Part shown: positions 42,118 through 50,879 of the stretch, piece by piece
Position numbering within the stretch: position 1 is the first letter of the stretch
Layout of the letters: every line of letters begins with the position of its first letter
Source of the DNA: Streptomyces sp. CB01201
Lineage (GTDB): Bacteria; Actinomycetota; Actinomycetes; Streptomycetales; Streptomycetaceae
Direction: 5' to 3'
NCBI RefSeq assembly: GCF_002803085.1
Contig: NZ_NNBJ01000002.1
Location: forward strand, 369,526 to 433,525
Length of the DNA: 64,000 bases
Notes under the pieces: model-generated
Seen by the model: only the letters and a program-made list of their open reading frames with translations
Databases searched by the model: none
Told to the model about the DNA's origin: nothing
Program-made: the position numbers and the translations under genes

Positions 42118-42977
42118 TGGACTTCCAACTCACCTCCGAACAGAGGGCGTTGCAGGCGGGCATGCGCGAGCTGCTGGCGGCGCGGTTCGACCGTGAGGCG
42201 CTGCGGGCGGCGGTCGAGCGGCCCGGCCTCGACCGGGCGCTGTGGCGGGCCCTGGGGGAGGCCGGGTTCTTCGCGCTGCGGCTGCCCGAGGACGAGGGCG
42301 GCGTCGGGCTCGGACTGCCCGAGGCGGTGCTGCTCTTCGAGGAGGCGGGCCGGGCGCTGCTGCCGGGGCCGCTGGTGGCCACCCATCTGGCGGCCGGCGC
42401 GGTGAAGGGCGCGGCGAGCGGCGAGACGGTCGTGACCCGGGTCGACGGCGGCCTCGTCAGCTGGCTGGCGGAGGCCGACCACGTACAGGGAGACGCTGCC
42501 GGCGCGACGCCGCTGCGCTCGGTGGACCCGCTGACGCCCCTCCACCGCATCCCTGGAACCCGTACGGCCGAACCCCCCGAAGCCGTCCTCCTGACGGCGG
42601 CGGAACAGCTCGGCAGTGCGGCCCGCACCACGCAGATGGCGGTCCAACACGCCCGGGAGCGCACGCAGTTCGGACAACCGGTGGGCTCCTTCCAGGCGGT
42701 CAAGCACCTCTGCGCCGACATGCTGGTACGGACCGAAGTGGCGCGGGTCGCGGTGTACGCGGCGGCCGTGACGGGGGACGCGCGCGAGATCGCCGGGGCC
42801 AAACTGCTCGCCGACGAGGCGGCCGTGCGCGGCGCGCGGGACTGCCTCCAGGTGCACGGCGGGATGGGGTTCACCTGGGAGGCCGATGTGCATCTGCACC
42901 TCAAGCGGGCCTGGGTGCGGGCCGAGCAGTGGCAGTCGGCGGAGCGGGCGTGCGAACTCCTGGCGGCGGCGCTGTAG
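42117..42977 (+). CDS. Acyl-CoA dehydrogenase (short partner subunit)
   Basis: 286 residues, shorter than a full dehydrogenase. DFQLTSEQRALQAGMRELLA start, GLPEAVLLFEEAGRALLPGP, AVQHARERTQFGQPVGSFQA and LQVHGGMGFTWEADVHLHLK. Its ATG overlaps the stop of the preceding gene. The pair probably forms a heterotetramer in which one subunit supplies the FAD/catalytic site. Start and end are clear. No terminator was identified directly after it. Confidence 0.93.
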   Translation: MDFQLTSEQRALQAGMRELLAARFDREALRAAVERPGLDRALWRALGEAGFFALRLPEDEGGVGLGLPEAVLLFEEAGRALLPGPLVATHLAAGAVKGAASGETVVTRVDGGLVSWLAEADHVQGDAAGATPLRSVDPLTPLHRIPGTRTAEPPEAVLLTAAEQLGSAARTTQMAVQHARERTQFGQPVGSFQAVKHLCADMLVRTEVARVAVYAAAVTGDAREIAGAKLLADEAAVRGARDCLQVHGGMGFTWEADVHLHLKRAWVRAEQWQSAERACELLAAAL

Positions 42978-43411
42978 GCGTTCCCCCGGCGCGGCTCCCC
43001 GGGTGGCACGGGGGAGTTGGGCCGCGAGCCGGTCACTATGCGTCGATATCGGCGGCCCGGCGTACTCGCCACGAGCCGGAGCGGGGGGCGCTCTCGGGTA
43101 CTCTCCGTGGGATGCGAGTGGTGGTGTGGAGCGGCTCTCCCGGTGTTGCCAGTGCGGTGGCTCCGGGTCCTGGGCCGTATGCCGCTCGCGCCGCACGGAG
43201 GCGTCGTACGCGCTCCCGTTCGGTTTCTCGCAAGGTGAGCCGCACAGTATGCACCACGCATACTCCTTCGCGCTGGAATATGCCCGAAGCGCTTGTTGCG
43301 GTGACTGTACGTCAACCATGCTGTCTCGCACGGGAATCACGTTCCGTGACCCCGATGAGGGTCCCTGTGAGGCGCGAGGCGATGTGTCCGCCGGTTCGGA
43401 TGGTGTGAACG
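42978..43411 (+). other. Intergenic region before RsbW-like gene
   Basis: No convincing gene. Frames here have lower third-position GC than neighbouring coding DNA. A frame starting at the ATG at 43112 (MRVVVWSGSPGVASAVAPGP) is Arg/Ser-rich, contains rare codons and ends at 43408 just before the next GTG, so I treat it as leader DNA. The lower GC between 43200 and 43330 suggests promoter or leader sequence. Confidence 0.5.
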
Positions 43412-43933
43412 GTGCAGGTGCTTCAGGTTCAGTTGGAGGTCGGGCCGGATCCCGCCGAGGTGGGCCGGGCCCGGAAGTGGGCACGCTCGCGGCTGGTCGG
43501 CTGCGGCATAGGGCTCGATGAGCCACTCGCCGAGACATTGATCCTGTTGATCTCGGAGCTGGTCACCAACGCCGTGGTGCACACGGGCTGTCCGGCGGTG
43601 CTGCGGATGCTGCTCGGCCCGGCCGAGGGCGGCACCGTACGGGTCGAGGTGGCCGACCGCAGCTGTTGTCCCCCCAAACCCCGGCACGCGCAGGGGGACG
43701 ACACCAACGGGCGCGGCCTCGAACTCGTCGACGGCCTCGCGGATCGCTGGGGCTGGCGGGCCGAGGGCGCCGGCAAGTCCATCTGGTGCGAGGTGGACCG
43801 CGACGCGCCCGCGGCGCCCTGCGCACCGGAGCGTTCGGATCACTCGGGGCTCAAGGAGCGTCAGGGGCGCACGGGCGGGGCGTACGGGAACGGGGCGTAT
43901 GAGCCCCCACGCGCTGTCACAAATACGGCATAA
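43412..43933 (+). CDS. RsbW/SpoIIAB-like ATP-binding regulatory protein
   Basis: 173 residues. HATPase_c fold: N-box ISELVTNAVVHTGCPAVLRM, G1 VRVEVADRSCCPPKP, G2 DDTNGRGLELVDGLADRWGW and KSIWCEVD end. Such streptomycete proteins act as anti-sigma kinases or partners of STAS proteins. The C-terminal tail of about 40 residues is disordered. The GTG start is followed by QVLQVQLEVG. Possible partner: the STAS protein at 37213; not shown by sequence. Confidence 0.9.
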   Translation: MQVLQVQLEVGPDPAEVGRARKWARSRLVGCGIGLDEPLAETLILLISELVTNAVVHTGCPAVLRMLLGPAEGGTVRVEVADRSCCPPKPRHAQGDDTNGRGLELVDGLADRWGWRAEGAGKSIWCEVDRDAPAAPCAPERSDHSGLKERQGRTGGAYGNGAYEPPRAVTNTA

Positions 43934-44069
43934 GGCGCGAAGGATTAACGCGGTGTTGACGCGTGGTGGCCGCCTGATCACCCTGGGATGAGCGATTCGT
44001 CGCGAGGGGACGCCGAGGAACTGCACGCCTCGGCGAGTGCGGATCGTGGCACGGCGTCAGCAGCAGCAG

Positions 44070-44106
44070 GGCGCTGCTCCTCTCAGGGCACCCGAGGAGC
44101 AGCGCC
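44070..44106. terminator. Strong hairpin terminator
   Basis: A perfect 13-bp stem GGCGCTGCTCCTC / GAGGAGCAGCGCC with an 11-base loop, between the RsbW-like gene and the convergent cyclase gene. Either may use it. Confidence 0.8.
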
Positions 44107-44206
44107 GGTACGCCGGTGCCGGGGTGGCGGCGACGGTGCCGCGCTCGGGGCGCGTCTGCGTGGCCGCCACCCCTGGGTTCCGGGCCGGGTGGGCCCCGGG
44201 GCCGGG

Positions 44207-44295
44207 TTGCGTTCCGCGTCCGGCTTGCGTTCCGCGTCGGGGTCGCGTTCCGGGTCCGGGTTGCGTACTGCGTCGGGGTCGCGTTCCGGGTCCGG
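44207..44295. repeat. 18-bp tandem repeat at the end of the cyclase gene
   Basis: Five units of T(T/C)GCGTTCCGCGTCGGGG type, each 18 bp (44207, 44225, 44243, 44261, 44279), ending exactly at the cyclase stop codon (44296). Units differ by 1-4 bases. Confidence 0.85.
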
Positions 44296-45222
44296 TCAGA
44301 GGACGGCCACCGGGGCGACGGGGGTGCCGGTGCCGCCGACGAACGGCTCCGGCATGGCGCTCAGCAGGAACGCGTACCGGGACGCCTCGGCGCAGGCCGC
44401 GGACAGGGCCTCCAGATTCCAGTTCTGGCCCTGGAGCATGCCCATCTCCACCAGGTCCAGGGCGTGCACGGGCAGCCACAGGTCCTCGATCTCGGGCGGG
44501 AAGATCTCGAAGGTCAGGGTGTCGTTGGCGACCGCCGCGACGTCCCGCGCGTGGAACCACTCGGGCGTCCGCACGGACAGGCCCGGCGACGGATAGCCGT
44601 AGCCGTGCTTGTCCCCGGCCAGGTACACCTGCATCTGGCCGGTGCGGACGACGACGATGTCACCGGCGCGCACGGTGACTCCCGCGAACTCCTCGGCCTC
44701 CGCCAGGTCCTCCGGGGTGACCGCGTGGCCGCCCGCGAGGCGGTCGAGGCCCTTGGCGCGGGCCACATCCAGCAGGACCCCGCGCGAGACGATGTGGCCG
44801 GGCTTGTCGATGCCGCTGAACTCGGCGCCGCCGTGCGCGGTGATGGTGGCGGCCGGGCGGCCGTTGTAGATCTTCCCGGAGTGCGAGACGTGGGTCAGGG
44901 CGTCCCAGTGGGTGGCGGCCTGGAGGCCGAAGGTCACCGCGTCGTCGCTGCACGCGATGGTGCCGGGGCCGAAGATCTCCTGGTTGATCTGGACCATGGT
45001 GTGCAGCGGATTGACCCGCCCGGGTATGACCCCGGTCTGCACGCCGTCCTGCTGGAGCGGCAGCGCGAGCGGGACGCGCAGCCCCGACCGGATCGCACCG
45101 GCCGCTTCCCGCACCACCTCGTCGCTGATGTGGTTGAGCGTGCCGCGTTCGTCGCCGGCCCCCCAACGCCCCCAGTTGTTCACGCGTTTGGCGATTTCAT
45201 GGAACTCGGGCGGCAGTGACAT
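44296..45222 (-). CDS. Cyclase family protein (kynurenine-formamidase-like metal hydrolase)
   Basis: 308 residues. The family signature is visible: WGRWGAGDERGTLNHISDEV, DAVTFGLQAATHWDALTHVS (metal-binding H-x-D-x-x-x-H), SRGVLLDVARAKGLDRL, GDIVVVRTGQMQVYLAG, and VHALDLVEMGMLQGQNWNLE (second His/Glu set). Hydrolyses amides, lactones or ring structures; substrate unknown. Divergent from the SDR gene with operator 3 in the 87-base spacer, so it belongs to the shared regulon by inference. Confidence 0.9.
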   Translation of the reverse strand: MSLPPEFHEIAKRVNNWGRWGAGDERGTLNHISDEVVREAAGAIRSGLRVPLALPLQQDGVQTGVIPGRVNPLHTMVQINQEIFGPGTIACSDDAVTFGLQAATHWDALTHVSHSGKIYNGRPAATITAHGGAEFSGIDKPGHIVSRGVLLDVARAKGLDRLAGGHAVTPEDLAEAEEFAGVTVRAGDIVVVRTGQMQVYLAGDKHGYGYPSPGLSVRTPEWFHARDVAAVANDTLTFEIFPPEIEDLWLPVHALDLVEMGMLQGQNWNLEALSAACAEASRYAFLLSAMPEPFVGGTGTPVAPVAVL

Positions 45223-45272
45223 ACCCGTCCCTCCCGGGGGCTTGTGGTGAAGCATCCGACGGGTCATAGAAT

Positions 45273-45287
45273 CTAACGGTCCGTCAG
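45273..45287. promoter_or_regulatory. Shared operator, site 3
   Basis: CTAACGGTCCGTCAG: arms CTAAC/GTCAG with one mismatch, flanked by T and A to give TCTAAC...GTCAGA. It lies 23 bases upstream of the SDR GTG and between the divergent cyclase and SDR genes. Confidence 0.6.
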
Positions 45288-45309
45288 AAACCGCGGGAAG
45301 GGGCCGGAC

Positions 45310-46221
45310 GTGGGGAACTTCTTGGCAGGCAGGGTCATCGCCGTGACGGGGGCGGGCCGAGGCATCGGCCGGGCCGTCGCGCTCGCGGCGGCCGCCGAGG
45401 GAGCGAAGGTCGTCGTCAACGACTACGGCGTCTCGATCGAGGGCGGCGAGCCGAGCAGCGAGATCGCCGACGCGGTGGTCAAGGAGATCGTCGCGGCCGG
45501 CGGCGAGGCGGTGGCCGTCGCCGACGACATCTCGACGATGGCGGGCGGCCAGCGCATCGTCGACACGGCCCTCGCCCAGTACGGGCGGATCGACGGGGTG
45601 GTGTGCGTCGCGGGGATCCTGCGCGAACGGATGCTGTTCAACATGTCCGAGGAGGAGTGGGACCCGGTGGTCGCCACGCATCTGAAGGGCACGTTCACCG
45701 TGTTCCGGGCGGCCTCGGCGGTGATGCGCAAGCAGGGCTCCGGCACGCTGATCGGCTTCACCAGCGGCAACCACCAGGGGAGCGTGGCGCAGGCCAACTA
45801 CAGCGCGGCGAAGGGCGGGATCATCTCGCTGGTGCGCAGCGCGGCGCTCGGCCTGCACAAGTACGGGGTCACGGCGAACGCGGTCGCGCCGGTCGCCCGT
45901 ACGCGGATGTCGGCGAACGTGCCCATGGAGCTGAAGGAGATCGGCTCGCCGGAGGACGTCGCGGCGCTGGTGGTCTACCTGCTGTCCGCGCGGGCCCGGG
46001 AGGAGGGCATCACCGGCCAGGTGTACACGATCGCCGGGCCGAAGATCGCGGTGTGGGCGCAGCCGCGGGAGCTTCGCGCGGGGTATGCGGAGGGGGCGTG
46101 GACGCCGGAGCGGATCGCGGACTTCCTGCCCGGGACGGTTGGGGTGGACCCCATGCCGCTCCTGGCCCAGCTGGAGGCGATGGCGGCGGCAGCCGCCGAC
46201 GCCGCCCGCCCGAACGCCTAG
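45310..46221 (+). CDS. Short-chain dehydrogenase/reductase
   Basis: 303 residues. NAD(P) loop VTGAGRGIGRAVALA, acidic D after VVVNDYGVSI, NAG-like VVCVAGILRERMLFNM, and catalytic Ser/Tyr/Lys in FTSGNHQGSVAQANYSAAKG. The extra 50-residue C-terminus (QPRELRAGYAEGAWTPERIA) is as in the 3-hydroxyacyl-CoA dehydrogenase-like SDRs of steroid and acyl-CoA catabolism. It would oxidise a hydroxyl of a CoA-bound intermediate. GTG start. Followed by repeat block C. Confidence 0.92.
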   Translation: MGNFLAGRVIAVTGAGRGIGRAVALAAAAEGAKVVVNDYGVSIEGGEPSSEIADAVVKEIVAAGGEAVAVADDISTMAGGQRIVDTALAQYGRIDGVVCVAGILRERMLFNMSEEEWDPVVATHLKGTFTVFRAASAVMRKQGSGTLIGFTSGNHQGSVAQANYSAAKGGIISLVRSAALGLHKYGVTANAVAPVARTRMSANVPMELKEIGSPEDVAALVVYLLSARAREEGITGQVYTIAGPKIAVWAQPRELRAGYAEGAWTPERIADFLPGTVGVDPMPLLAQLEAMAAAAADAARPNA

Positions 46222-46674
46222 GACCCTGGGGGCTCCGCCCCCGGACCCCCGTTCGCGCCTGAACGGCGCTCGTCCTCAATTGCCGGACAGGCTGAGGATG
46301 CCTCCCGCACCCGGTGCTGTCAGGGGCGCGGGGCTGTGACATTTGCGCGGCTCCGCCGCGGTGGGCGCGATCAACGGGCTCGGGTCCACCTACAGGGGCG
46401 CGGGGCTGTGACATTTGCGCGGCTCCGCCGCGGTGGGCGCGACCAACGGGCTCCGGTCCACCTACAGGGGCGCGGGGCTGTGACATTTGCGCGGCTCCGC
46501 CGCGGTGGGCGCGACCAACGGGCTCCGGTCCACCTACAGGGGCGCGGGGAACTGCGCGAACGGCCCCCACCGGCCCGCGGTTGAAGGCGGACACCCGGCA
46601 CCGCACCCGCACCGCACCCGCACCGCACCCGGCACCGCCCCCAGCATCTCCCCACCCCCCCCCGGAGGGACACC
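46222..46674. repeat. Intergenic repeat block C with 72-bp tandem array
   Basis: It starts with the dispersed element CTGGGGGCTCCGCCCCC and CTGAACGGCGCTCGTCCTCA, then three 72-bp units (46321-46392, 46393-46464, 46465-46536) beginning CAGGGGCGCGGGGCTGTGAC and ending GGTCCACCTA. A fourth partial unit at 46537 turns into the common GGGGCGCGGGGAACTGCGCG element. Then CACCGCACCCG microrepeats lead to the dehydrogenase RBS. No gene and no CTGAC operator were seen here. Confidence 0.9.
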
Positions 46675-47823
46675 GTGGAGTTCCGGTTCGGTCCAGAGGA
46701 CGACGCGTTCCGCGAGGACGCCCGCGCCTGGCTCGCCCAGCACGTACCGAGGCGCGGGCAACCAGGCGACTGGGAGCGGGAGTTGGGGCGGGACGGATGG
46801 ATCGGCATCGGATGGGGGGAGGCGGCGTACGGGAACCGCACCGCCGACCTCACCCAGCAGGTCGTCTGGGCCGAGGAGTACGCCCGTGCGAAGGCCCCGC
46901 CCCGCACCGGCCACATCGGTGAGAACCTCCTCGCGCCCACCCTCATCGCCCACGGCACCCCCGCCCAGAAGCAGCGCTTCCTCCCCCCGATAGCCCGTGG
47001 TGAGGAGTTGTGGTGCCAGGGCTACAGCGAACCCGGCGCGGGCTCCGACCTGGCCGGCATCCGTACGGTGGCCCGCCGCGACGGCGACACGTACCGCGTC
47101 ACGGGCCAGAAGATCTGGACCTCACTGGCCCACGAGGCCCACTGGTGCTTCGTGCTCGCCCGTACCGAGGAGGGGTCCAGGCGCCACCACGGGCTCTCGT
47201 TCCTGCTCGTTCCGATGGACCAGCCCGGCAGGATCGAGGTCCGCCCGATCCGGCAGATGACGGGGACCAGCGAGTTCAACGAGGTGTTCTTCGACGGCGC
47301 CGAGGCCCGCGCCGAGCACGTCGTCGGCGGCGAGGGCAACGGCTGGCAGGTGGCGATGAGTCTGCTCGCTCTGGAGCGCGGGGTGTCCACGCTCGCCCAA
47401 CAGGTGGGATTCGCAGCCGAGTTGGAGCAGGTCCTCGCCATCGCCGTGTCCGGGGGCGGCGCTCTCGACCCCGCCCTCCGCGCCCGCCTCGTCGCCCAGT
47501 GGGCCGAGCTGAAGGTCATGCGCTGGAACGCCCTGCGCACGCTGGGGAGTTCGGGGGACGCGGGCGCGCCCAGCGTGGCCAAGCTGCTGTGGGGCGGCTG
47601 GCACCGCCGGCTCGGCGAGCTGGCGATGGCCGTGCGCGGCGCCGCCGCCACCGTCGGACCGTACGACTGGGACGGCGGTTCGGCACCGTACGAACTCGAC
47701 CCGCTCCAGCACCTGTTCCTGTTCACCAGGGCCGACACGATCTACGGCGGCTCGGACGAGATCCAGCGCACCATCATCGCCGAGCGCGTGCTCGGCCTGC
47801 CGAGGGAGGTCCGCGTTCCGTGA
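46675..47823 (+). CDS. Acyl-CoA dehydrogenase
   Basis: 382 residues, full length. MEFRFGPEDDAFREDARAWL start; QGYSEPGAGSDLAGIRTVAR, VTGQKIWTSLAHEAHWCFVL, MTGTSEFNEVFFDGAEARAE and a C-terminal YGGSDEIQRTIIAERVLGLP. Third acyl-CoA dehydrogenase of the region. GTG start behind CCGGAGGGA. It overlaps the alcohol dehydrogenase gene by four bases (GTGA), so the two are coupled. Confidence 0.94.
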   Translation: MEFRFGPEDDAFREDARAWLAQHVPRRGQPGDWERELGRDGWIGIGWGEAAYGNRTADLTQQVVWAEEYARAKAPPRTGHIGENLLAPTLIAHGTPAQKQRFLPPIARGEELWCQGYSEPGAGSDLAGIRTVARRDGDTYRVTGQKIWTSLAHEAHWCFVLARTEEGSRRHHGLSFLLVPMDQPGRIEVRPIRQMTGTSEFNEVFFDGAEARAEHVVGGEGNGWQVAMSLLALERGVSTLAQQVGFAAELEQVLAIAVSGGGALDPALRARLVAQWAELKVMRWNALRTLGSSGDAGAPSVAKLLWGGWHRRLGELAMAVRGAAATVGPYDWDGGSAPYELDPLQHLFLFTRADTIYGGSDEIQRTIIAERVLGLPREVRVP

Positions 47824-48878
47824 GAGGTGTCCTGTTCGACGGAGAGATGAGCCAGGTCGTGGACGATCTGGAGATACGTGACCCCGGCCCGGGGGAGGTG
47901 CTCGTGGCCGTCGCGGCGGCGGGCCTGTGCCACTCCGACCTGTCCGTCATCGACGGGACGATCCCGTTCCCGGTGCCGGTGGTCCTCGGTCACGAGGGCG
48001 CGGGCGTGGTGGAGGCGGTGGGGGCGGGCGTCGGCCATGTGGTGCCGGGTGACCACGTCGCACTGTCCACGCTGGCCAACTGCGGGGCGTGCGCGGAGTG
48101 CGACCGGGGCCGGCCCACGATGTGCCGCAAGGCGATCGGGATGCCGGGCCGCCCGTTCTCGCGGGACGGCGCCCCGCTGTACCAGTTCGCCTCGAACTCG
48201 GCGTTCGCGGAACGCACCCTGGTCAAGGCCGTGCAGGCGGTGAAGATCCCCCAGGACGTACCGCTGACCTCGGCGGCGCTGATCGGGTGCGGGGTGCTGA
48301 CCGGCGTGGGCGCGGTGCTCAACCGGGCGAGGGTGGACATCGGCGACACGGTCGTGGTCATCGGCACCGGCGGCATCGGCCTCAACGTCATCCAGGGGGC
48401 GCGCATCGCGGGTGCCTCGGTGATCGTCGCCGTGGACAACAACCCGGCGAAGGAACCGCTGGCCCGCCGGTTCGGCGCGACGCACTTCCTGCCCTCGGCC
48501 GAGGGCGTCCGCGAGATCCTGCCGTCCGGCGCCGACCACGCCTTCGAGTGCGTGGGCCACCCCGCCCTGGTCCGCGCGGCCATCGACCTCCTGGACCGGC
48601 ACGGCCAAGCGATCCTGCTCGGCATGACCGCCCCGACCGTGGAGGCGTCGTTCCTGCCCGCGGCGCTGTTCCTGGACAAGTCCATCCTGGGCTGCCGGTA
48701 CGGGAGTTCACGCCCCCAGCGCGACATCCCGCGCTACGCCGAGCTGTACCGCAAGGGTGCCCTGCTCCTCGACGAACTGGTCACCCGGACCTACCCGGTC
48801 GAGGACTTCGACAAGGCGGTCGACGATCTGCACCACGGGCGGGTGGCCCGGGGGGTGCTGACCTTCCAGTCCCCGTAG
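47820..48878 (+). CDS. Zinc-dependent alcohol dehydrogenase (MDR family)
   Basis: 352 residues. Catalytic Zn ligands in AAGLCHSDLSV (Cys) and VVLGHEGAGVVEAVG (His/Glu); structural Zn site CGACAECDRGRPTMC; NAD-binding VVVIGTGGIGLNVIQGARIA with acidic D after VIVAVDN. It matches the actinobacterial medium-chain group (NDMA- or mycothiol-type relatives). It probably oxidises an alcohol formed in the same pathway. It ends in a terminator shared with the convergent gene. Confidence 0.93.
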   Translation: MRGVLFDGEMSQVVDDLEIRDPGPGEVLVAVAAAGLCHSDLSVIDGTIPFPVPVVLGHEGAGVVEAVGAGVGHVVPGDHVALSTLANCGACAECDRGRPTMCRKAIGMPGRPFSRDGAPLYQFASNSAFAERTLVKAVQAVKIPQDVPLTSAALIGCGVLTGVGAVLNRARVDIGDTVVVIGTGGIGLNVIQGARIAGASVIVAVDNNPAKEPLARRFGATHFLPSAEGVREILPSGADHAFECVGHPALVRAAIDLLDRHGQAILLGMTAPTVEASFLPAALFLDKSILGCRYGSSRPQRDIPRYAELYRKGALLLDELVTRTYPVEDFDKAVDDLHHGRVARGVLTFQSP

Positions 48879-48894
48879 GGAGTGACGGTCCACA

Positions 48895-48924
48895 GCCGGC
48901 CACCCGCGATGCGAGGTGGCCGGC
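48895..48924. terminator. Terminator between convergent genes
   Basis: A 10-bp stem GCCGGCCACC / GGTGGCCGGC with a 10-base loop, 16 bases after the alcohol dehydrogenase stop and 9 bases before the stop of the secreted-protein gene. Confidence 0.85.
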
Positions 48925-48933
48925 CGGATGGCG

Positions 48934-50709
48934 TCAGGAGGAGGGGACCACCCCGGTGACCGTCGGGTGCAGGACACCCGACGCCGGGTCGGGCGCCGTG
49001 CCGGTGCCCTTCCACACGACGAGCCGCCGCTGTGCGTCGACCGCCCACAGATCGGGGATGCCGTCACCGGTGAGGTCCCCGTCGGAGCCCACGTGTGCGT
49101 ACACCGCAGGGTCGACGGTGCCGGAGAGCAGCCCCTGGGAGGGGTCGGCGAAGGCGCTGAAGTCCGGGGCCTCCGCGCTGCCCCCGATGCCGAACGCGTG
49201 CAGGGTGCCGTCGTGCCGGGACCGTGCCCACAGGGTGGGGAAGTCGGTGCCCTTCGCGCGGCCCGGGGCTATCAGGTCGTAGTCGCCCCACTGTGTGCTG
49301 TCGGACAGCAGGATGGCGGGATTGTCGACCTGGTTCGTGGTCCCGGCGAGAGCCAGCCAGAGCCGCCCGTTCTCGACGAACACCAGCGAAGTCCTCGGCA
49401 GGGCGTAGATGCCGGTGCCCATGGTCTGTCCGCTGTCGCCGGTCGGTGAGCCGAAGGCGACGACCTGGGTGACGCCGGACCAGTCGGCGCCCAACCCGAC
49501 ATCGCCGCAAGCGAGTTCGGTGCCGTCGGGCCGGGCGCACGCGGACGGCTTGTTCACGACGCTGGGGGACTGCCCGTCGAAGACGCCGCCGTCGTTGCGC
49601 AGGACGTAGAGCGCCCGGTCGCCGGTCGCGTGGGCGATCAGGTCGTCGACGTTGGAGTAGCCGAGGCTGCCCCGATGGGTGTACTGCACTTCGGCCCAGC
49701 CGTTGCCGCCCGGTGCCGACGCGGCCCCCGCGCTCCGCGGCGCGGCCGGGTCCGCGCCCGGACCGGCTTGGCCGAGGTTGCCCGCGCCGTCCGGCAGCAG
49801 GACATCGGGCTTGGCGTCCCCGTCGATGTCACCGAAGACCGGCGTGGGAGCGGCAGGCTTGGCCGGGGCGTAGTACTGGTAGACGCTCAGCTGCGACAGG
49901 TTGCCCGCGTCGTCCTGGGTCCGCAGATAGAGGGTGTTGGTGCCCTGGCTCGCCGGGGTGACCTTGATGTCGGCCCTGCCGTCCGTCAGCCGGACGATCC
50001 GGTTGTCGGTGGCGCCGTCCGCGCAGCGCCAGCCGGTGTCCTCCGCCTCCGTCACGTTCGTCGTCCACCGTGCGCACGCCACGCCCGATGCGCGGCCTCC
50101 CGCCGGGGCCGGGTCGGATCCGAGCAGGCTGAACACTCCCTCCTCGCCGGCGTGCTTCTTCGGCGTCACGCCCACGCTGCCCGCGGCGGGGAAGTCCGTC
50201 GAGGTGATCTGGGAGGTGGGGGGCGTGCGGTCGACGCGGAAGGAACAGGGGGTGGAGGTCCCGCTCGCCAGAGCGGTGTCCGTGGTGACGGCACTCCACC
50301 GGTACTGGTGGCCGTCGGTCAGCGGTCCGACCCGCACCGTCGCGTCACCGTGGGCGCCGCTCCAACCAGTTTGGTGCCACTCGGTCTTGTGGCTGTCCTC
50401 GTCCCGGAGCCGGAACGCCGTGGCAAGGCGCCGGTGGGCGGGCGAGTCGGTGGCCACCGTCAGCGTGACGCCGGTGTTCGCGCCGATCCAGCCGGGGCTT
50501 GTCGCCGTGGTGAAGCAGTCTTTGTACGTCCCGGTCAGGGCGGAGCCCGGGGTGGGCCCGGTGCGCGGCGCCGTTACGACGGGACGGGCGGTGGAGGCCG
50601 CGGCCGCCGGAGGCGCGGCGAGCAGGCCCGCGCCGAGCGAGAGGGCGACGGCGGACAGCGCGACGGCGGGCCGTCCGGCGGAGTGGCGTGCGGGGCGTAA
50701 AGGTCTCAA
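48934..50709 (-). CDS. Large secreted FG-GAP/VCBS-like repeat protein
   Basis: About 591 residues from a TTG at 50709 (AGGGAA upstream; no better start in frame). Signal peptide RPAVALSAVALSLGAGLLAA, cleaved near PAAAA. Mature part: an Ig-like region (about 50-280) with GHQYRWSAVTTDTALASGT and DRTPPTSQITSTDFPAAGSV, then calcium-type repeats PVFGDIDGDAKPDVLLPDGA and SDGDLTGDGIPDLWAVDAQR (D-x-D-G-x-x-D). Exported surface or matrix-binding protein; ligand unknown. Longer upstream frames are shadows. Confidence 0.82.
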   Translation of the reverse strand: MRPLRPARHSAGRPAVALSAVALSLGAGLLAAPPAAAASTARPVVTAPRTGPTPGSALTGTYKDCFTTATSPGWIGANTGVTLTVATDSPAHRRLATAFRLRDEDSHKTEWHQTGWSGAHGDATVRVGPLTDGHQYRWSAVTTDTALASGTSTPCSFRVDRTPPTSQITSTDFPAAGSVGVTPKKHAGEEGVFSLLGSDPAPAGGRASGVACARWTTNVTEAEDTGWRCADGATDNRIVRLTDGRADIKVTPASQGTNTLYLRTQDDAGNLSQLSVYQYYAPAKPAAPTPVFGDIDGDAKPDVLLPDGAGNLGQAGPGADPAAPRSAGAASAPGGNGWAEVQYTHRGSLGYSNVDDLIAHATGDRALYVLRNDGGVFDGQSPSVVNKPSACARPDGTELACGDVGLGADWSGVTQVVAFGSPTGDSGQTMGTGIYALPRTSLVFVENGRLWLALAGTTNQVDNPAILLSDSTQWGDYDLIAPGRAKGTDFPTLWARSRHDGTLHAFGIGGSAEAPDFSAFADPSQGLLSGTVDPAVYAHVGSDGDLTGDGIPDLWAVDAQRRLVVWKGTGTAPDPASGVLHPTVTGVVPSS

Positions 50710-50879
50710 GGTGTCGTTCCCTGCTGCTGTTCGGCCCTGTGCGGGACCGGTCCGGAAACTCTCTGTCGAAGATCCTTCCAGAGTCGCCGAACCAATGCCG
50801 AACTTTTGTGCGAATGCCCGGGGGTGGTGTCGCGTCGCGCAAGGACCGCCCGTTGCCGTTGCCGTTGCCGTGCCTGGCT

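Larger units (their letters stand above)
43934..44295. other. Intergenic region with terminator and 18-bp repeat array
   Basis: No confident gene. A frame from the ATG at 43988 starts MSDSSRGDAEELHASASADR but passes through the 13-bp terminator hairpin (44070-44106) and then through the 18-bp repeats antisense to the cyclase gene end, so it is probably not real or a remnant. A TTGACG element lies at about 43955. Confidence 0.4.

Noticed and set aside
43112..43408. Plus-strand 98-codon frame ending next to the RsbW-like gene
   Set aside because: Low third-position GC and Arg/Ser-rich composition; no RBS. Treated as leader DNA.
43988..44596. Plus-strand frame starting MSDSSRGDAEELHASAS
   Set aside because: It passes through a 13-bp terminator hairpin and is antisense to the cyclase gene end. 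Its Ser/Arg-rich tail is the 18-bp repeat read in frame.
46321..46536. Possible CRISPR array
   Set aside because: The 72-bp units are contiguous direct repeats with no unique spacers and no cas genes. The same holds for 63483-63730 and 54949-55263.
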